Shown here piece by piece: positions 26,901 through 35,015 of a stretch of 64,000 bases of DNA (its first letter is position 1; every line of letters starts with the position of its first letter). The notes under the pieces are model-generated. The model was given only the letters and a program-made list of their open reading frames with translations, had not been told where the DNA came from and did not search any database. Where the stretch lies: positions 26,006 to 90,005 of the forward strand of contig JABHEG010000295.1 of assembly GCA_018676675.1 (NCBI GenBank). The letters run 5' to 3'. Origin of the DNA: Lentisphaerota bacterium. Its GTDB lineage: Bacteria > Verrucomicrobiota > Lentisphaeria > Oligosphaerales > JABHEG01. Position numbers and translations under genes: made by a program.

Positions 26901-27433
26901 CTATCCGTGGTCGCGGCTCTCAGGCGGCAAAGCAGGCCGTTGCAGTTCCCACGCCGCCTCCATGGGGCTCAGACCGTTTGCTGGGATATGAGTGGCTTGT
27001 ACAGCCTGTCCTTGATCGCCGGTGTACTCGCTGCCATAGCGGAGCCAAGCCAAAGTCGGGAGTGGACTTGTCCGGGACGCGAGTAGAGCCCGGGGGGCTG
27101 CTGCGTTCGTATCGTACACTTCTCGGGCTGGATGTCTCCACGGCAGGGCGAAGGCGTCCTTTGGTGAGCACAGCCAGTCGCTTCAGTGGAGCTGAGGTCA
27201 GCAAGCCCAGGCAGTTCGGTTCCCATCGAAGTCGCCTGATTCAGGTGCTGATGACCGACACCCGCCATCGAGAAGCCGTGACACTCACAGGAGACGAGTG
27301 GTTGGCGCTTGTCACTTGGGTCGACGCCAACGCTCCTTACTACGACGCGTTCGTTGACAAGCGTTCTGCCGGAACAGGGGCGAAGCAGCGGAATGTCCGC
27401 CCCAGTCTGGCGGCTAGTAGGCCAGGGGATTGA
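23981..27433 (+). CDS. HzsA-related secreted diheme cytochrome with LamG and propeller domains
   Basis: 1150 residues. A signal peptide (MRLLLYILCVTAVLPVVVAA) is followed by a concanavalin/LamG-like domain (about 28-270, GLALWLSADDLNGDG, RPGLRFDGRDF). A helical linker leads to a PD40-type beta-propeller (about 450-800, DFEPTYCPNGDVVFSSDRCG, DVDRYPHCLDNGSIAYTHW). The C-terminus has two c-heme motifs: CAGCH (962-966), after LKPGEQRG, and CTRCH (1015-1019), in a planctomycete-type cytochrome segment (LVQPVLDRRCTRCHSG). This plan resembles the hydrazine-synthase alpha-subunit-related proteins common in PVC bacteria; hydrazine synthesis itself is not implied, because the other subunits are absent. 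Periplasmic electron transfer coupled to an unknown substrate is likely. A second relative lies at 50199-52592. Confidence 0.75.
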   Translation: MPMRLLLYILCVTAVLPVVVAAPPGPPRSGLALWLSADDLNGDGAVDTAEDRADQTLEGDVHEWRDRSPGRLRARQAEPAARPTWVLDAVGGRPGLRFDGRDFLNLSTPDALNIRAGHPFSVAVVYRVGKEGLGTFLAKGGGAVGHRAYQFYVTQRRAGAIAHGVSKEGDAPRGVSLALFTSDGRRAEAKVNGVTSLSLKPGHVNSTVDVLIGARRKNADNTGIHYGLRGVIAEILVYTRVLSGAERLALNDYLATRYGIRMAANVVRQARRLGAGGDALGAAELLLGEARRNKLGGDGAEFARELLLHEDPFVRGISEWTLSMKAGGENNGQEAVWPGEDSPEWFRAWQGLGPDRLREADYVRQAVSRELHHSAQSMVADIRDMGARSGRMADVFGSDLEGEAALALRGWISELAGLEEKGRQMLEQRAESSTPGLRRLWLDARRVMRGVTFANPTFDLERLVFVQQFAPHTVRNITRSYPWKHKPGGDIAVLAQLREGGTASPLLRGRLGPGFVWGLDLWWAGDRVVFGYARQPDWPPRIDTANATAEAIHAFALRRQVPPLHIFEATLDGAQLRQLTNDSYWNDFEPTYCPNGDVVFSSDRCGRSAQCGHERYDHSNPNLYIRSAGDSRVRQFTDNKDVDRYPHCLDNGSIAYTHWEYQERHFMEVHAVWTARADGRMSDAFYKHHMKAPLGLRDARSIPGTQELVAIATGHHTFAWGPVMTVDARHGLNSPAGLRLLTPGVRVQEGKMAGTPVVGGGVRDAGGLYQTPWALSRDCFLVSYAYARPACTAPGGVDSNGFGLYLIDSYGNRELLHREPLFSCTYPIPLRPRPGPTVAPVDDLTAGPHAVCFIPDVYEGIPDVARGEIKYVRIAQHVGWPFDEERGAMHYLPNAAGSRHPAFNSWSPVRVLGTVPVLPDGSACFRIPADTAVYFQALDAKQMEIRRMRSMVSLKPGEQRGCAGCHESQARAPAIRGRGSQAAKQAVAVPTPPPWGSDRLLGYEWLVQPVLDRRCTRCHSGAKPKSGVDLSGTRVEPGGLLRSYRTLLGLDVSTAGRRRPLVSTASRFSGAEVSKPRQFGSHRSRLIQVLMTDTRHREAVTLTGDEWLALVTWVDANAPYYDAFVDKRSAGTGAKQRNVRPSLAASRPGD

Positions 27434-27447
27434 GTGAAAGGGAGAAG

Positions 27448-27468
27448 CGGGGGCAATTCATCCCCCCG
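27448..27468. terminator. Hairpin between convergent genes
   Basis: CGGGGG (27448-27453) pairs with CCCCCG (27463-27468) across a CAATTCATC-type loop, 15 bp after the stop of the HzsA-related gene. No T-tract on either side, so it is a partial terminator at best. Confidence 0.4.
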
Positions 27469-27545
27469 TAGCGCGGAACGCCTGGGGTGGCAGGGGGACG
27501 AGCAGGGCGCATCCAACTCAGGTCGCGCAATGCCCTGCGAACTTC

Positions 27546-28157
27546 TCACTTCCCAGCTGCAAGTATGTCTTTCAGGTACTTGGCTACGGCTTTGCCCAGG
27601 ACGTTGTTTCCGGCTGCGTTAAAATGGACCCCGTCCGCCCCGATGAGCTTGTCTGTACCGGCCGTGTCAACGACTGCATAGAGGTCATCGATTTGAACGC
27701 CATGTTCTTTGGCGACTTCCCGGGCAATGGCGTTGTACTTGGGGATGTCGGTGTTGTAGCGGACGATCCGGCCGTAGTTCGAGGTAATCTGGCGGTCCTG
27801 ATCCACAGGGGTTGTCAGGGCGAACACAATGGTCGCCTGCGGGGCGAGCGCCTTTAGCTTGGTGAAGATTCTTCCCAGGTTTTCCCGGTAGAGGGCTTCC
27901 GAGTGGCGGATTGAGCCATCAGCGTTCCGCCACATATCGTGCAGTCCACAGTTGATGTGAATGATGTCGGGTTTGACGTCTTTGAGCCACGTGTCGATGC
28001 GTGCCAACGTGTGCTTGGTGTGGGCGCAATTTTCATCCGGTTTCCAGACGTTTGCCACCGTGGCCAGCTCGCGAATCGCGACGTTCTGGTATCCCATCCG
28101 GATCGAGTCTCCCAACAACATGATCAGTGCCAACGCTGTTCCTGTTGTAGTCACCAT
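27546..28157 (-). CDS. SGNH/GDSL-type esterase, secreted or membrane-tethered
   Basis: 203 residues from an ATG with AAGGA nine bases upstream. The short hydrophobic N-terminus (TTTGTALALIMLLGDS) runs straight into block I, GDSIRMG (nucleophile Ser). Block III reads NCGLHDM, with His where classical SGNH enzymes have Asn (GxND). Block V has DGVHFN, giving the Asp-His pair. Such enzymes remove acetyl or acyl groups from carbohydrates. The hydrophobic stretch overlaps block I, so a cleaved signal peptide is unlikely and a cytoplasmic or peripheral location is possible. It is convergent with the HzsA-related gene and divergent from the kinase gene. Confidence 0.75.
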   Translation of the reverse strand: MVTTTGTALALIMLLGDSIRMGYQNVAIRELATVANVWKPDENCAHTKHTLARIDTWLKDVKPDIIHINCGLHDMWRNADGSIRHSEALYRENLGRIFTKLKALAPQATIVFALTTPVDQDRQITSNYGRIVRYNTDIPKYNAIAREVAKEHGVQIDDLYAVVDTAGTDKLIGADGVHFNAAGNNVLGKAVAKYLKDILAAGK

Positions 28158-28391
28158 CTTGTGTGTTCCTTCGTCTTGTTCATGCACATTTCGAGGATGG
28201 TCTCCGCATGCGCGCGGCGGCCTTCTCCGGGAATCTTGATTTCCCACAGCTTCATGCGTACTTTAGTTCACATAAGAAGGGGTGCTTCTTGTCTCGCTGT
28301 CGGACTGTGTTTGGGATCACTTTCCGGTGCTCTTGAAGTAATCCCTTCTTGACATACTTGCCTACCTGGGTGTCTCTGTTTGGAGGGAACG

Positions 28392-31325
28392 ATGAGCAGT
28401 ATCGGTACGCGGTTTTCCTTCGCGGTCGGTCTCCTGGCCCTGGGCTTCTCCGCTTTCGTGCTTTGCCGTGCCTGGCAGACGACAAATGAGCACATGGAGG
28501 AGTTGACGGCCCAGCAGGCTGCCCTCGCATTGGAATTCGATCTTGCCATTCGGTCGTACGCTGCCGAGTCGATTCGGCCCGAGATGGCAAAGTGTCTCCC
28601 GCCAAATGCGTTCGTTGTTGAGGCGATGTCGACCTCGTACATTGCCCGCAACGTGTTCGAAAAGGTCCGGAAACGCTTCCCGGATTACGTGATCAAATTC
28701 TCTTCCGACAACCCCCGCAACCCGGTCAACAAAGCCGGCTCCGAGGAGCTGCGGATGTTGCAGTATTTCCAGGATAACCCCAACACGGACCGGTGGGCGG
28801 GAAAACTGGTCATGGATGGGCGGGAGTGCTTTGCGCACCTGAGTCCCATGCGAATCACGAAAAGCTGCCTGCGTTGCCACGGCAATCCGGACGACGCTCC
28901 GGTTGAGATGCTGGAACGCTACGGTCGGACGGCATCTTTCCACCGGACGGTCGGGCAGGTTGCGGGCATGGACACCATTGCCATCCCGATGGATGCAATC
29001 AAGAAGACCTTGCGACGGGGTGCCACGACCAATCTCCTGACCATGGGCGTCTGGTTGGTCGTGTTGTTTGGCGCCATCCTGATTGCGTTCCGGCTCCTGG
29101 TCGGGCAGCGGCTCGCGGCAATGGCCAATCACTTCCGCTATGCCGCCAGGACCCCCGATGAATCTCCCCTGAGCCCAATCGCCGTGAAGGGAGATGACGA
29201 GATCGGTGTTCTGGCGAGCAGTTTCAATAAGTTAGCGGGGCGCTTAGCCGCCGTTTACGACTCACTGGAGCAGCGGGTGGCCCAGCGGACCGGGGAGCTG
29301 GCAGAAGCCAACCAGGATTTGGCTCGGGCGAAAGATGCCGCTGAGGTCGCCAGTCGCACGAAGAGTGACTTTCTTGCCAACATGAGTCACGAGATACGGA
29401 CCCCAATGAACGCCATTATCGGGATGACACAACTGACGCTGCAGACGGACCTCTCTGAGGAACAACGCGACTATCTCACGATGGTGGATGATTCCGCGGA
29501 GTCCCTGTTGCGCCTGTTGAACGACATCCTTGACTTCTCCAAAGTGGAAGCTGGAAAGCTCGAGCTTGAGGCAACGCCTTTCCGTCTGCGTGACACACTT
29601 GTGGGCACCACTCAAGCATTGGCTCTGCGGGCTACCGAAAAGGGGCTGGAGCTCTCCTGTCACATCCATCCTGACGTGCCCGACTGTCTGGTTGGGGATC
29701 CGGGACGCTTGCGCCAAATCGTGGTCAATCTGGCCGGGAATGCCGTGAAGTTCACTGAGAAAGGGGAGGTCGAGGTGAGCGTTCAGAATGTGGAGCGTGG
29801 CGACAGAGCGGTGACGTTGCGTTTCGGCGTCCGCGACACAGGCATGGGGGTTTCTCTCGAAGCGCAACGCCGGATCTTTGAAGCCTTCGAACAGGCGGAT
29901 ACATCAATGACACGGCGGTTTGGGGGCACGGGGTTGGGGCTGGCCATTTCGTCACAGTTGGTTCGTCTCATGGGGGGAGAGATCGAGCTTGACAGCGTCA
30001 CCGGGGAAGGCAGCACCTTCCACTTTACACTGCAGTTCGGTCTGGCTGACGAACGGCTGCTGGAGGCGTTGCCGACGGCCGAGAGTCTGGAGGGACTGCA
30101 CGTACTTGCGGTTGACGACAATGCCACTAACCGGCTCATTCTCGAGGAAATGCTCGTGTCTTGGAACATGCGTCCCTGGCTGGCTGCAGACGGACGGACT
30201 GCCCTTGAGGAGGTCTCGCGAGCGGGGGCCGAGGGAGACGTCTACCGGCTCGCGATTCTGGATGCGATGATGCCGGGGATGGATGGCTTTGCTCTGGCTC
30301 GAGAGGTGCGGGAAGATCCTGCTCATGGTGACATGCCGGTCATTATTCTGTCTTCGGCCGGGGCGCACAGTGATGACCGTGCGGAGGATGTGAGCGCAGT
30401 CTCCCTGCACCTGACGAAACCGGTGAAGCACTCGGCGCTGCTGAATGCCATCCTGGAGGTCGTCGCACCGGAAACGTCTGCCCCGAGAGTGGGGCGGACG
30501 TCGGAGCGTGAAGGGGAGACGCCCAGTCCAATCCGCTCGTTAGACATCCTTGTTGCCGAGGATGAGAAGGTGAATCAGCGCTTGGTGAAGGCCCTCCTTG
30601 GTGCTCGCGGGCACCGAGTGACCGTCGTTCAGAACGGACAGGAGGCCATCGACCGATTGCGGGAACACCCCGTGGACCTGTTACTCATGGATGTGCAGAT
30701 GCCGGTGATGGACGGGTTGAAAGCCACTCGGGCCATACGTGACGAAGAGGCGTCGGGCGGCGGCCATCTGCCCATCGTCGCGATGACCGCCCATGCCCTG
30801 AAGGGCGATCGTGAGCGGATTCTGGCCGCCGGGATGGACCGGTACGTAGCGAAACCGATCCGCCGTGATGACCTGGTGCAAACCGTTGAGTCGGCGGGAA
30901 TGGTGGCGACTGATTCTACCCGACCTGACGTGCCGTCTGCGGCGGCAGAGGAGGAATCCGCCTTTGACCAGGCAATGCTGGCGGCGAATGTGGGGGGAGA
31001 GCGCGGGTTGGCCCGGGAGTTAGTCAACGTCTTCCAGCAAACGTATCCCGAGCTGCTGACTGACTTGCGGAGAGCCGTTGTGGAGAGCGTTGCCGGTGAG
31101 ACGGCTACGGTTGCGCACAGGCTCAAGGGGATGGCCGGCAACTTCTTTGCCGGGCCGGTGTGTCGTCTGGCCCAGGAACTGGAGACCAAGGCCAAGAGTG
31201 GACACCTTGAGGATGCGGAGTCGCTTTGCGCGGCAATCTGTGCTGAGATGGGGCGGTTGAGCGCGGAACTCGAGGTGTTCCTGAGAGAGGAAGACTCTGA
31301 TGAACGTCCTGATTGCGGACGATGA
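28392..31325 (+). CDS. Hybrid histidine kinase with heme-type Tll0287/DUF3365 sensor, two receivers and HPt
   Basis: 977 residues; the ATG follows GGAGGG at 28382-28387. Domain order: membrane helix 9-27; periplasmic DUF3365/Tll0287-like sensor about 35-205, with a c-type heme motif CLRCH at 159-163; second membrane helix about 214-236; HAMP about 237-290; coiled coil; dimerisation domain with His333 in MSHEIRTPMN; ATPase domain (N box VVNLAGNAVKF, G boxes DTGMG and GGTGLGLAI); receiver 1 with LDAMMPG; receiver 2 with MDVQMPVMDG; and a C-terminal HPt (VAHRLKGMAGNF). All phosphotransfer residues are present. It should sense redox state or a gas ligand through a periplasmic heme and feed the receiver-PP2C protein that follows with a 26-bp overlap. 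Confidence 0.9.
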   Translation: MSSIGTRFSFAVGLLALGFSAFVLCRAWQTTNEHMEELTAQQAALALEFDLAIRSYAAESIRPEMAKCLPPNAFVVEAMSTSYIARNVFEKVRKRFPDYVIKFSSDNPRNPVNKAGSEELRMLQYFQDNPNTDRWAGKLVMDGRECFAHLSPMRITKSCLRCHGNPDDAPVEMLERYGRTASFHRTVGQVAGMDTIAIPMDAIKKTLRRGATTNLLTMGVWLVVLFGAILIAFRLLVGQRLAAMANHFRYAARTPDESPLSPIAVKGDDEIGVLASSFNKLAGRLAAVYDSLEQRVAQRTGELAEANQDLARAKDAAEVASRTKSDFLANMSHEIRTPMNAIIGMTQLTLQTDLSEEQRDYLTMVDDSAESLLRLLNDILDFSKVEAGKLELEATPFRLRDTLVGTTQALALRATEKGLELSCHIHPDVPDCLVGDPGRLRQIVVNLAGNAVKFTEKGEVEVSVQNVERGDRAVTLRFGVRDTGMGVSLEAQRRIFEAFEQADTSMTRRFGGTGLGLAISSQLVRLMGGEIELDSVTGEGSTFHFTLQFGLADERLLEALPTAESLEGLHVLAVDDNATNRLILEEMLVSWNMRPWLAADGRTALEEVSRAGAEGDVYRLAILDAMMPGMDGFALAREVREDPAHGDMPVIILSSAGAHSDDRAEDVSAVSLHLTKPVKHSALLNAILEVVAPETSAPRVGRTSEREGETPSPIRSLDILVAEDEKVNQRLVKALLGARGHRVTVVQNGQEAIDRLREHPVDLLLMDVQMPVMDGLKATRAIRDEEASGGGHLPIVAMTAHALKGDRERILAAGMDRYVAKPIRRDDLVQTVESAGMVATDSTRPDVPSAAAEEESAFDQAMLAANVGGERGLARELVNVFQQTYPELLTDLRRAVVESVAGETATVAHRLKGMAGNFFAGPVCRLAQELETKAKSGHLEDAESLCAAICAEMGRLSAELEVFLREEDSDERPDCGR

Positions 31326-32523
31326 TCCGGTCACACGGCTGCTCCTTCATGCCTACGTCAAGGATTGGGGGCACACTCCGACGATGGCAACGGACGGCCT
31401 TGAGGCCTGGGAGTTGTTCCAGGAGGAGTCGTTCCCGATCGTGGTCACCGACTGGCAGATGCCGCGGATGGACGGGATGGGCCTAGTCAGCCGGATCCGC
31501 GGGGAATCTCCCTCACCTGGGTATGTCTATATCCTCGTGCTCACGTCGCGTTCGGACAAGCAGGACATCGTCGAGGGAATCGAGACAGGAGCCGACGATT
31601 TTGTATGTAAGCCTTTTGATCGGAACGAACTCCGGGCTCGAATGCGGGCCGGCGAACGGATTCTGGCGCTGGAACAGGAACTGGCCGAGAAGAACCGGCA
31701 CCTCGAGGACGCGAATGCGCGCATTCTGGCCGCGAACCAGCGCATGACCGATGACTTGGAGGCCGCGGCCCGAATTCAGCGGGCTTTCCTGCCCCACTGC
31801 CTCCCAACCTGTGCTGAGGCGTCGTTTTCCTGGCACTTCAGCCCCTGTGACGAGCTTGCCGGCGATATGCTGAGTGTCCTTCGTCTTGACTCCCGGCACG
31901 TGGCTCTGTATGTCGCTGATGTGTGTGGGCATGGAGTGGCTGCCGCGCTGCTCTCCGTGTCCCTGGCGCGAGCTCTCTCCCGCCTGTCCGGGCCGGACGC
32001 GATTCTGGTTGAGGGTGGGGCACAGGCCCCGACTTTGGACATCGTCCCTCCTGCCGGTGTCGCGGCTCACCTCAATACATGGATCGCTGGAGCAGAGAGT
32101 GAACTCGAGTATTTCACGTTCCTCTACGGCATCCTCAACCTCGAAACAGGGCGGTTCGTCTACGTATCGGCGGGCCACCCAGGCCCGATCCATGTCCCGT
32201 TCGCTTCGGGTTCTGCCACGTTCCCGGCCGCTTCCCCTCCCGCGATTGGCCTGTTTCCCGAGAGCGGGTTCCTGGAACACGCGATTACCCTTGGCCGGGG
32301 GGATCGTCTGTACATGGTGACGGATGGCGCGATTGAGGCCATCAATTCCTCGGGACAGGAGTTTGGGCAGGAGCGGATCAGGGGCGCGCTCGAGAAGCAC
32401 AGCCGTCTGCCCCTGGAAGAGAGTGTGGGGGAATTCGTCACAGAGGTGGCGAGATGGCGAGGCGGCGGACGGCAAGCTGATGATGTGTCCGTCCTGGCGC
32501 TGCGTTTCGGCCCTGTCAGCTGA
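31300..32523 (+). CDS. Response regulator with PP2C/RsbU-type phosphatase output
   Basis: 407 residues. An N-terminal receiver (MNVLIADDDPVTR, phosphoacceptor Asp in VVTDWQMPRMDG, Lys in VCKPFD) is followed by a coiled coil (about 120-155, LALEQELAEKNRHLEDA). The SpoIIE/RsbU phosphatase domain runs about 160-405, with RIQRAFLP, DELAGDM (family form DxxGGD, here Ala for the first Gly), VADVCGHGVAAAL, VSAGHP, VTDGAIEA and QADDVSVL. These regulators dephosphorylate STAS-type anti-anti-sigma proteins; no such partner gene lies in the window. GAGGAAG precedes the ATG inside the kinase gene, so the pair is translationally coupled. The convergent DUF3604 gene ends 43 bp away. Confidence 0.85.
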   Translation: MNVLIADDDPVTRLLLHAYVKDWGHTPTMATDGLEAWELFQEESFPIVVTDWQMPRMDGMGLVSRIRGESPSPGYVYILVLTSRSDKQDIVEGIETGADDFVCKPFDRNELRARMRAGERILALEQELAEKNRHLEDANARILAANQRMTDDLEAAARIQRAFLPHCLPTCAEASFSWHFSPCDELAGDMLSVLRLDSRHVALYVADVCGHGVAAALLSVSLARALSRLSGPDAILVEGGAQAPTLDIVPPAGVAAHLNTWIAGAESELEYFTFLYGILNLETGRFVYVSAGHPGPIHVPFASGSATFPAASPPAIGLFPESGFLEHAITLGRGDRLYMVTDGAIEAINSSGQEFGQERIRGALEKHSRLPLEESVGEFVTEVARWRGGGRQADDVSVLALRFGPVS

Positions 32524-32566
32524 CGGGGAACGGCTTCGGCTGTTCCTGGGGAAGCATGGCGGCCGA

Positions 32567-34984
32567 TCACGCCACGATCCAGTCGGCTGTTTCGAGCCAG
32601 ATGGGTGAACTCCAGCCCCGTCCACCCAGGGCGTGTGCGGCATTTGAGCGGTAATCGGGGATTGGTTCCGGCGAAGTCACTTCCAGGTAGTAGTAGTGTT
32701 CTCCCGGGCGGTGTATGACCAGATCTGCGTCAATCAGGGAGCCTTCTGCGTTGCCGGTAAAGCGTTCCCTATGCATGGGCCGTCCGTCCCGAAGGACGTT
32801 CAGGACGTACTCCTCGTCCTCGCGGCCTACCACTCGCCAATGCAGGCATGGGTCTTCTGAGACGACCAGACTGTCTCCCATGAAGGTCTCATTGATCGTG
32901 AACTCCAGGACGATGCGTTGCCCCGCCGTGGCATACGTTCGGCGAGCTCTCAGGGCGTCGAGCACGGCTGCTCGGGTCAGTTCAGTCACCCAAAGCCCGG
33001 TAACGGCTCCACCGAGACCGGGATTGCGGTAATGGCTGTCGCTGCTGCCGGTGAAGCCAAACTTCATCCCGCGATTCAGGTAGCTGTGGTAGATGTCGAA
33101 AACTTCGATATTCCGCATCCAGGCGACCATGACATCGCAGCAGGTCTGGACCGATGGATCAACCAGGCGCCACCAGTTCGAGTGCGCATGGGGCAGGGGG
33201 TAGTAACCCTTTTCCTTAGCCCACTTCACGCATTCGGTGACATCTTTGCAGGAAGACCTGCGTCCCTCACGTCGGGCGGCCATCACGGCGGGACTGAAGT
33301 GAAACAGATCGCGGGTCATGCAATCGTCATCAGCCATGACCGATGTGTGGTTCCGCAACAGGCGTCGGCCCATGCCTGGAGCGTCGGCGCCGATGGTCTG
33401 TTCGTAGCCTGGGAACAGAGCGAAGACGCCTGACTCGTTCAGGGCCTTAGCGTTGCCCAGATTGCTGTCCCATTCGAAATCGGTCAGCCAACGTTGGTTC
33501 CCGCGGATTTTTGGACTCCAGAAGTGGTCGTTATCCGAGATTGTGAGAGCATGAAGTCCTCCCTTGTCTCGGGCATAATGGGCGATCTGATCCAAGTCAC
33601 CATCGCACTCGACGGATCCCTCTCCGTGGACATGGAAATCGCCCCAGATCAGCCTGAAGCGTCCCTTTGCCGGTCCGGGCAGCTGTGTCCGCTCGGATGT
33701 ATTGCCGGCGAACTCGGGCAGCGGGAGTTCGATCGTCTCCCAGTGTGTGAGGTCGACGTCGATGCGGTCCCCTGGGACGGCGGGAAGATCACTCGTGAGC
33801 GGAACGCGGTTGAGGACCAGCTCATCGGCGTCGGTGTCCGAGTCTTCCAGGTCGATGCTCCGGGCAACGAGGGGAAGCGTATCCCCGATGCAGTCATCTT
33901 CCGGCAGTCCATAGTAAACGAGCCCTTCCGCGATGGACATCGGCGCCGACCATTGTTCCCGGGCGAAGCAGAGCCCCACAAGCCGACCCCGTGAGCCGAT
34001 GGTCTGAGCAGCATCGTCAGCTTTGGCCTCATAGAAGAGCCAGGTGCGTCCGTCCTGCGACGTCCGCAGCATAGGGTGAAGCCGTCGGCCCTGGTGTCCC
34101 AGAGCGGGAGGCTTACGGTCGAAATCGGTGAGCAGGCCATAGTGGAGAGGAGCGATGTCGATTGCGGCGTCATTGCCTGTCCACGGGCACCATGCGGTCC
34201 CATCGTGCCAAGCGCCCCTGATCGAGAACTTCTGGTGTACCACGCTCTGTTTCCACATCACATCCTGCCAGTTCACCCACACACACCGCAGGCGCCCTTC
34301 CGGGTCACGGCAGAGACTGGGGTTCACGGCCCAGTCCTGTTGCCGGCTGATCTGTTCAACCGGTTCCGTACCGTCAGTATGTGCAGCACAACCGTAAATG
34401 TCATAGGAGCCGTCCACGTAGGCGTCCCACGCGACGTAGACATTTTCTGAGCCAGTGGGGATGATTTGCGGGCGGTAGTCCTGGCATGCGCCTGCCGTGA
34501 GTGTGAACTCGTCGACTGCACCATGAGGAGGAATGTGCAGGAGCTGCACCGTGCTCTTCCCGGTTTCGGTCTGGGCCCAGGTCAACCACACCGCGCCCGT
34601 TTCAGTCCGGGTTGCGTGCAGGGCGGCCGGTTTTGCCTCCGGTGGGAGGCAGTAGACGCGACGCGGTGGCGAAAGGCGACCATCCGTGCAGTCTGCGCAC
34701 CAGATCGAGTACGCATTGTCCTCCGATTGGAGCCAGGCCACCGTCGGCACTTCTCCGGGGATGAGAAGAGGGGATACCTGGGAGGCCGTCGAATCGCTTA
34801 CGGGGCAGATGTTGCCACGTACGTTACCCACCACGCGACGCGCGAAGCTGCGGGATCCCTGAGGGCCATAGGCAGACCATGTGACCCAGGTTGAGTCATC
34901 GGGGCAGGAAGAGAAACTGAACTCGTGGTTGTCGCGGGAATACACGCCCTCGGTGACTTGCGTTGGAGCGACAGTGCGGTGCAT
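32567..34984 (-). CDS. DUF3604/PHP-like protein with N-terminal propeller-like region
   Basis: 805 residues from the ATG with AAGGAA upstream (in-frame starts at 35002 and 35014 are alternatives). Residues 1-460 are beta-rich with repeated Trp-containing strands (DSTWVTWSAYG, AVWLTWAQTETG, NVYVAWDAYVDGSYDIYG), as in a beta-propeller. The C-terminal half has PHP-like metal motifs in order: GDFHVHGEGS, ALTISDNDHFW, PHAHSNWW and TGSSDSHYRNPG. DUF3604 proteins are PHP-related; the substrate is unknown, and hydrolysis of a phosphate ester is only an inference from the metal motifs. There is no signal peptide. It lies 31 bp downstream of the heparinase-fold gene in a minus-strand run. Confidence 0.7.
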   Translation of the reverse strand: MHRTVAPTQVTEGVYSRDNHEFSFSSCPDDSTWVTWSAYGPQGSRSFARRVVGNVRGNICPVSDSTASQVSPLLIPGEVPTVAWLQSEDNAYSIWCADCTDGRLSPPRRVYCLPPEAKPAALHATRTETGAVWLTWAQTETGKSTVQLLHIPPHGAVDEFTLTAGACQDYRPQIIPTGSENVYVAWDAYVDGSYDIYGCAAHTDGTEPVEQISRQQDWAVNPSLCRDPEGRLRCVWVNWQDVMWKQSVVHQKFSIRGAWHDGTAWCPWTGNDAAIDIAPLHYGLLTDFDRKPPALGHQGRRLHPMLRTSQDGRTWLFYEAKADDAAQTIGSRGRLVGLCFAREQWSAPMSIAEGLVYYGLPEDDCIGDTLPLVARSIDLEDSDTDADELVLNRVPLTSDLPAVPGDRIDVDLTHWETIELPLPEFAGNTSERTQLPGPAKGRFRLIWGDFHVHGEGSVECDGDLDQIAHYARDKGGLHALTISDNDHFWSPKIRGNQRWLTDFEWDSNLGNAKALNESGVFALFPGYEQTIGADAPGMGRRLLRNHTSVMADDDCMTRDLFHFSPAVMAARREGRRSSCKDVTECVKWAKEKGYYPLPHAHSNWWRLVDPSVQTCCDVMVAWMRNIEVFDIYHSYLNRGMKFGFTGSSDSHYRNPGLGGAVTGLWVTELTRAAVLDALRARRTYATAGQRIVLEFTINETFMGDSLVVSEDPCLHWRVVGREDEEYVLNVLRDGRPMHRERFTGNAEGSLIDADLVIHRPGEHYYYLEVTSPEPIPDYRSNAAHALGGRGWSSPIWLETADWIVA

Positions 34985-35015
34985 GTCAGTTCCTTCGTTC
35001 ATGCTGTGAGGCAAT

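Noticed and set aside
28349..28377. TTGACA at 28349 as a -35 for the kinase gene
   Set aside because: The bases 17-18 bp downstream (GTCTCT/TCTCTG) are not -10-like, so the match to the -35 alone is not enough.
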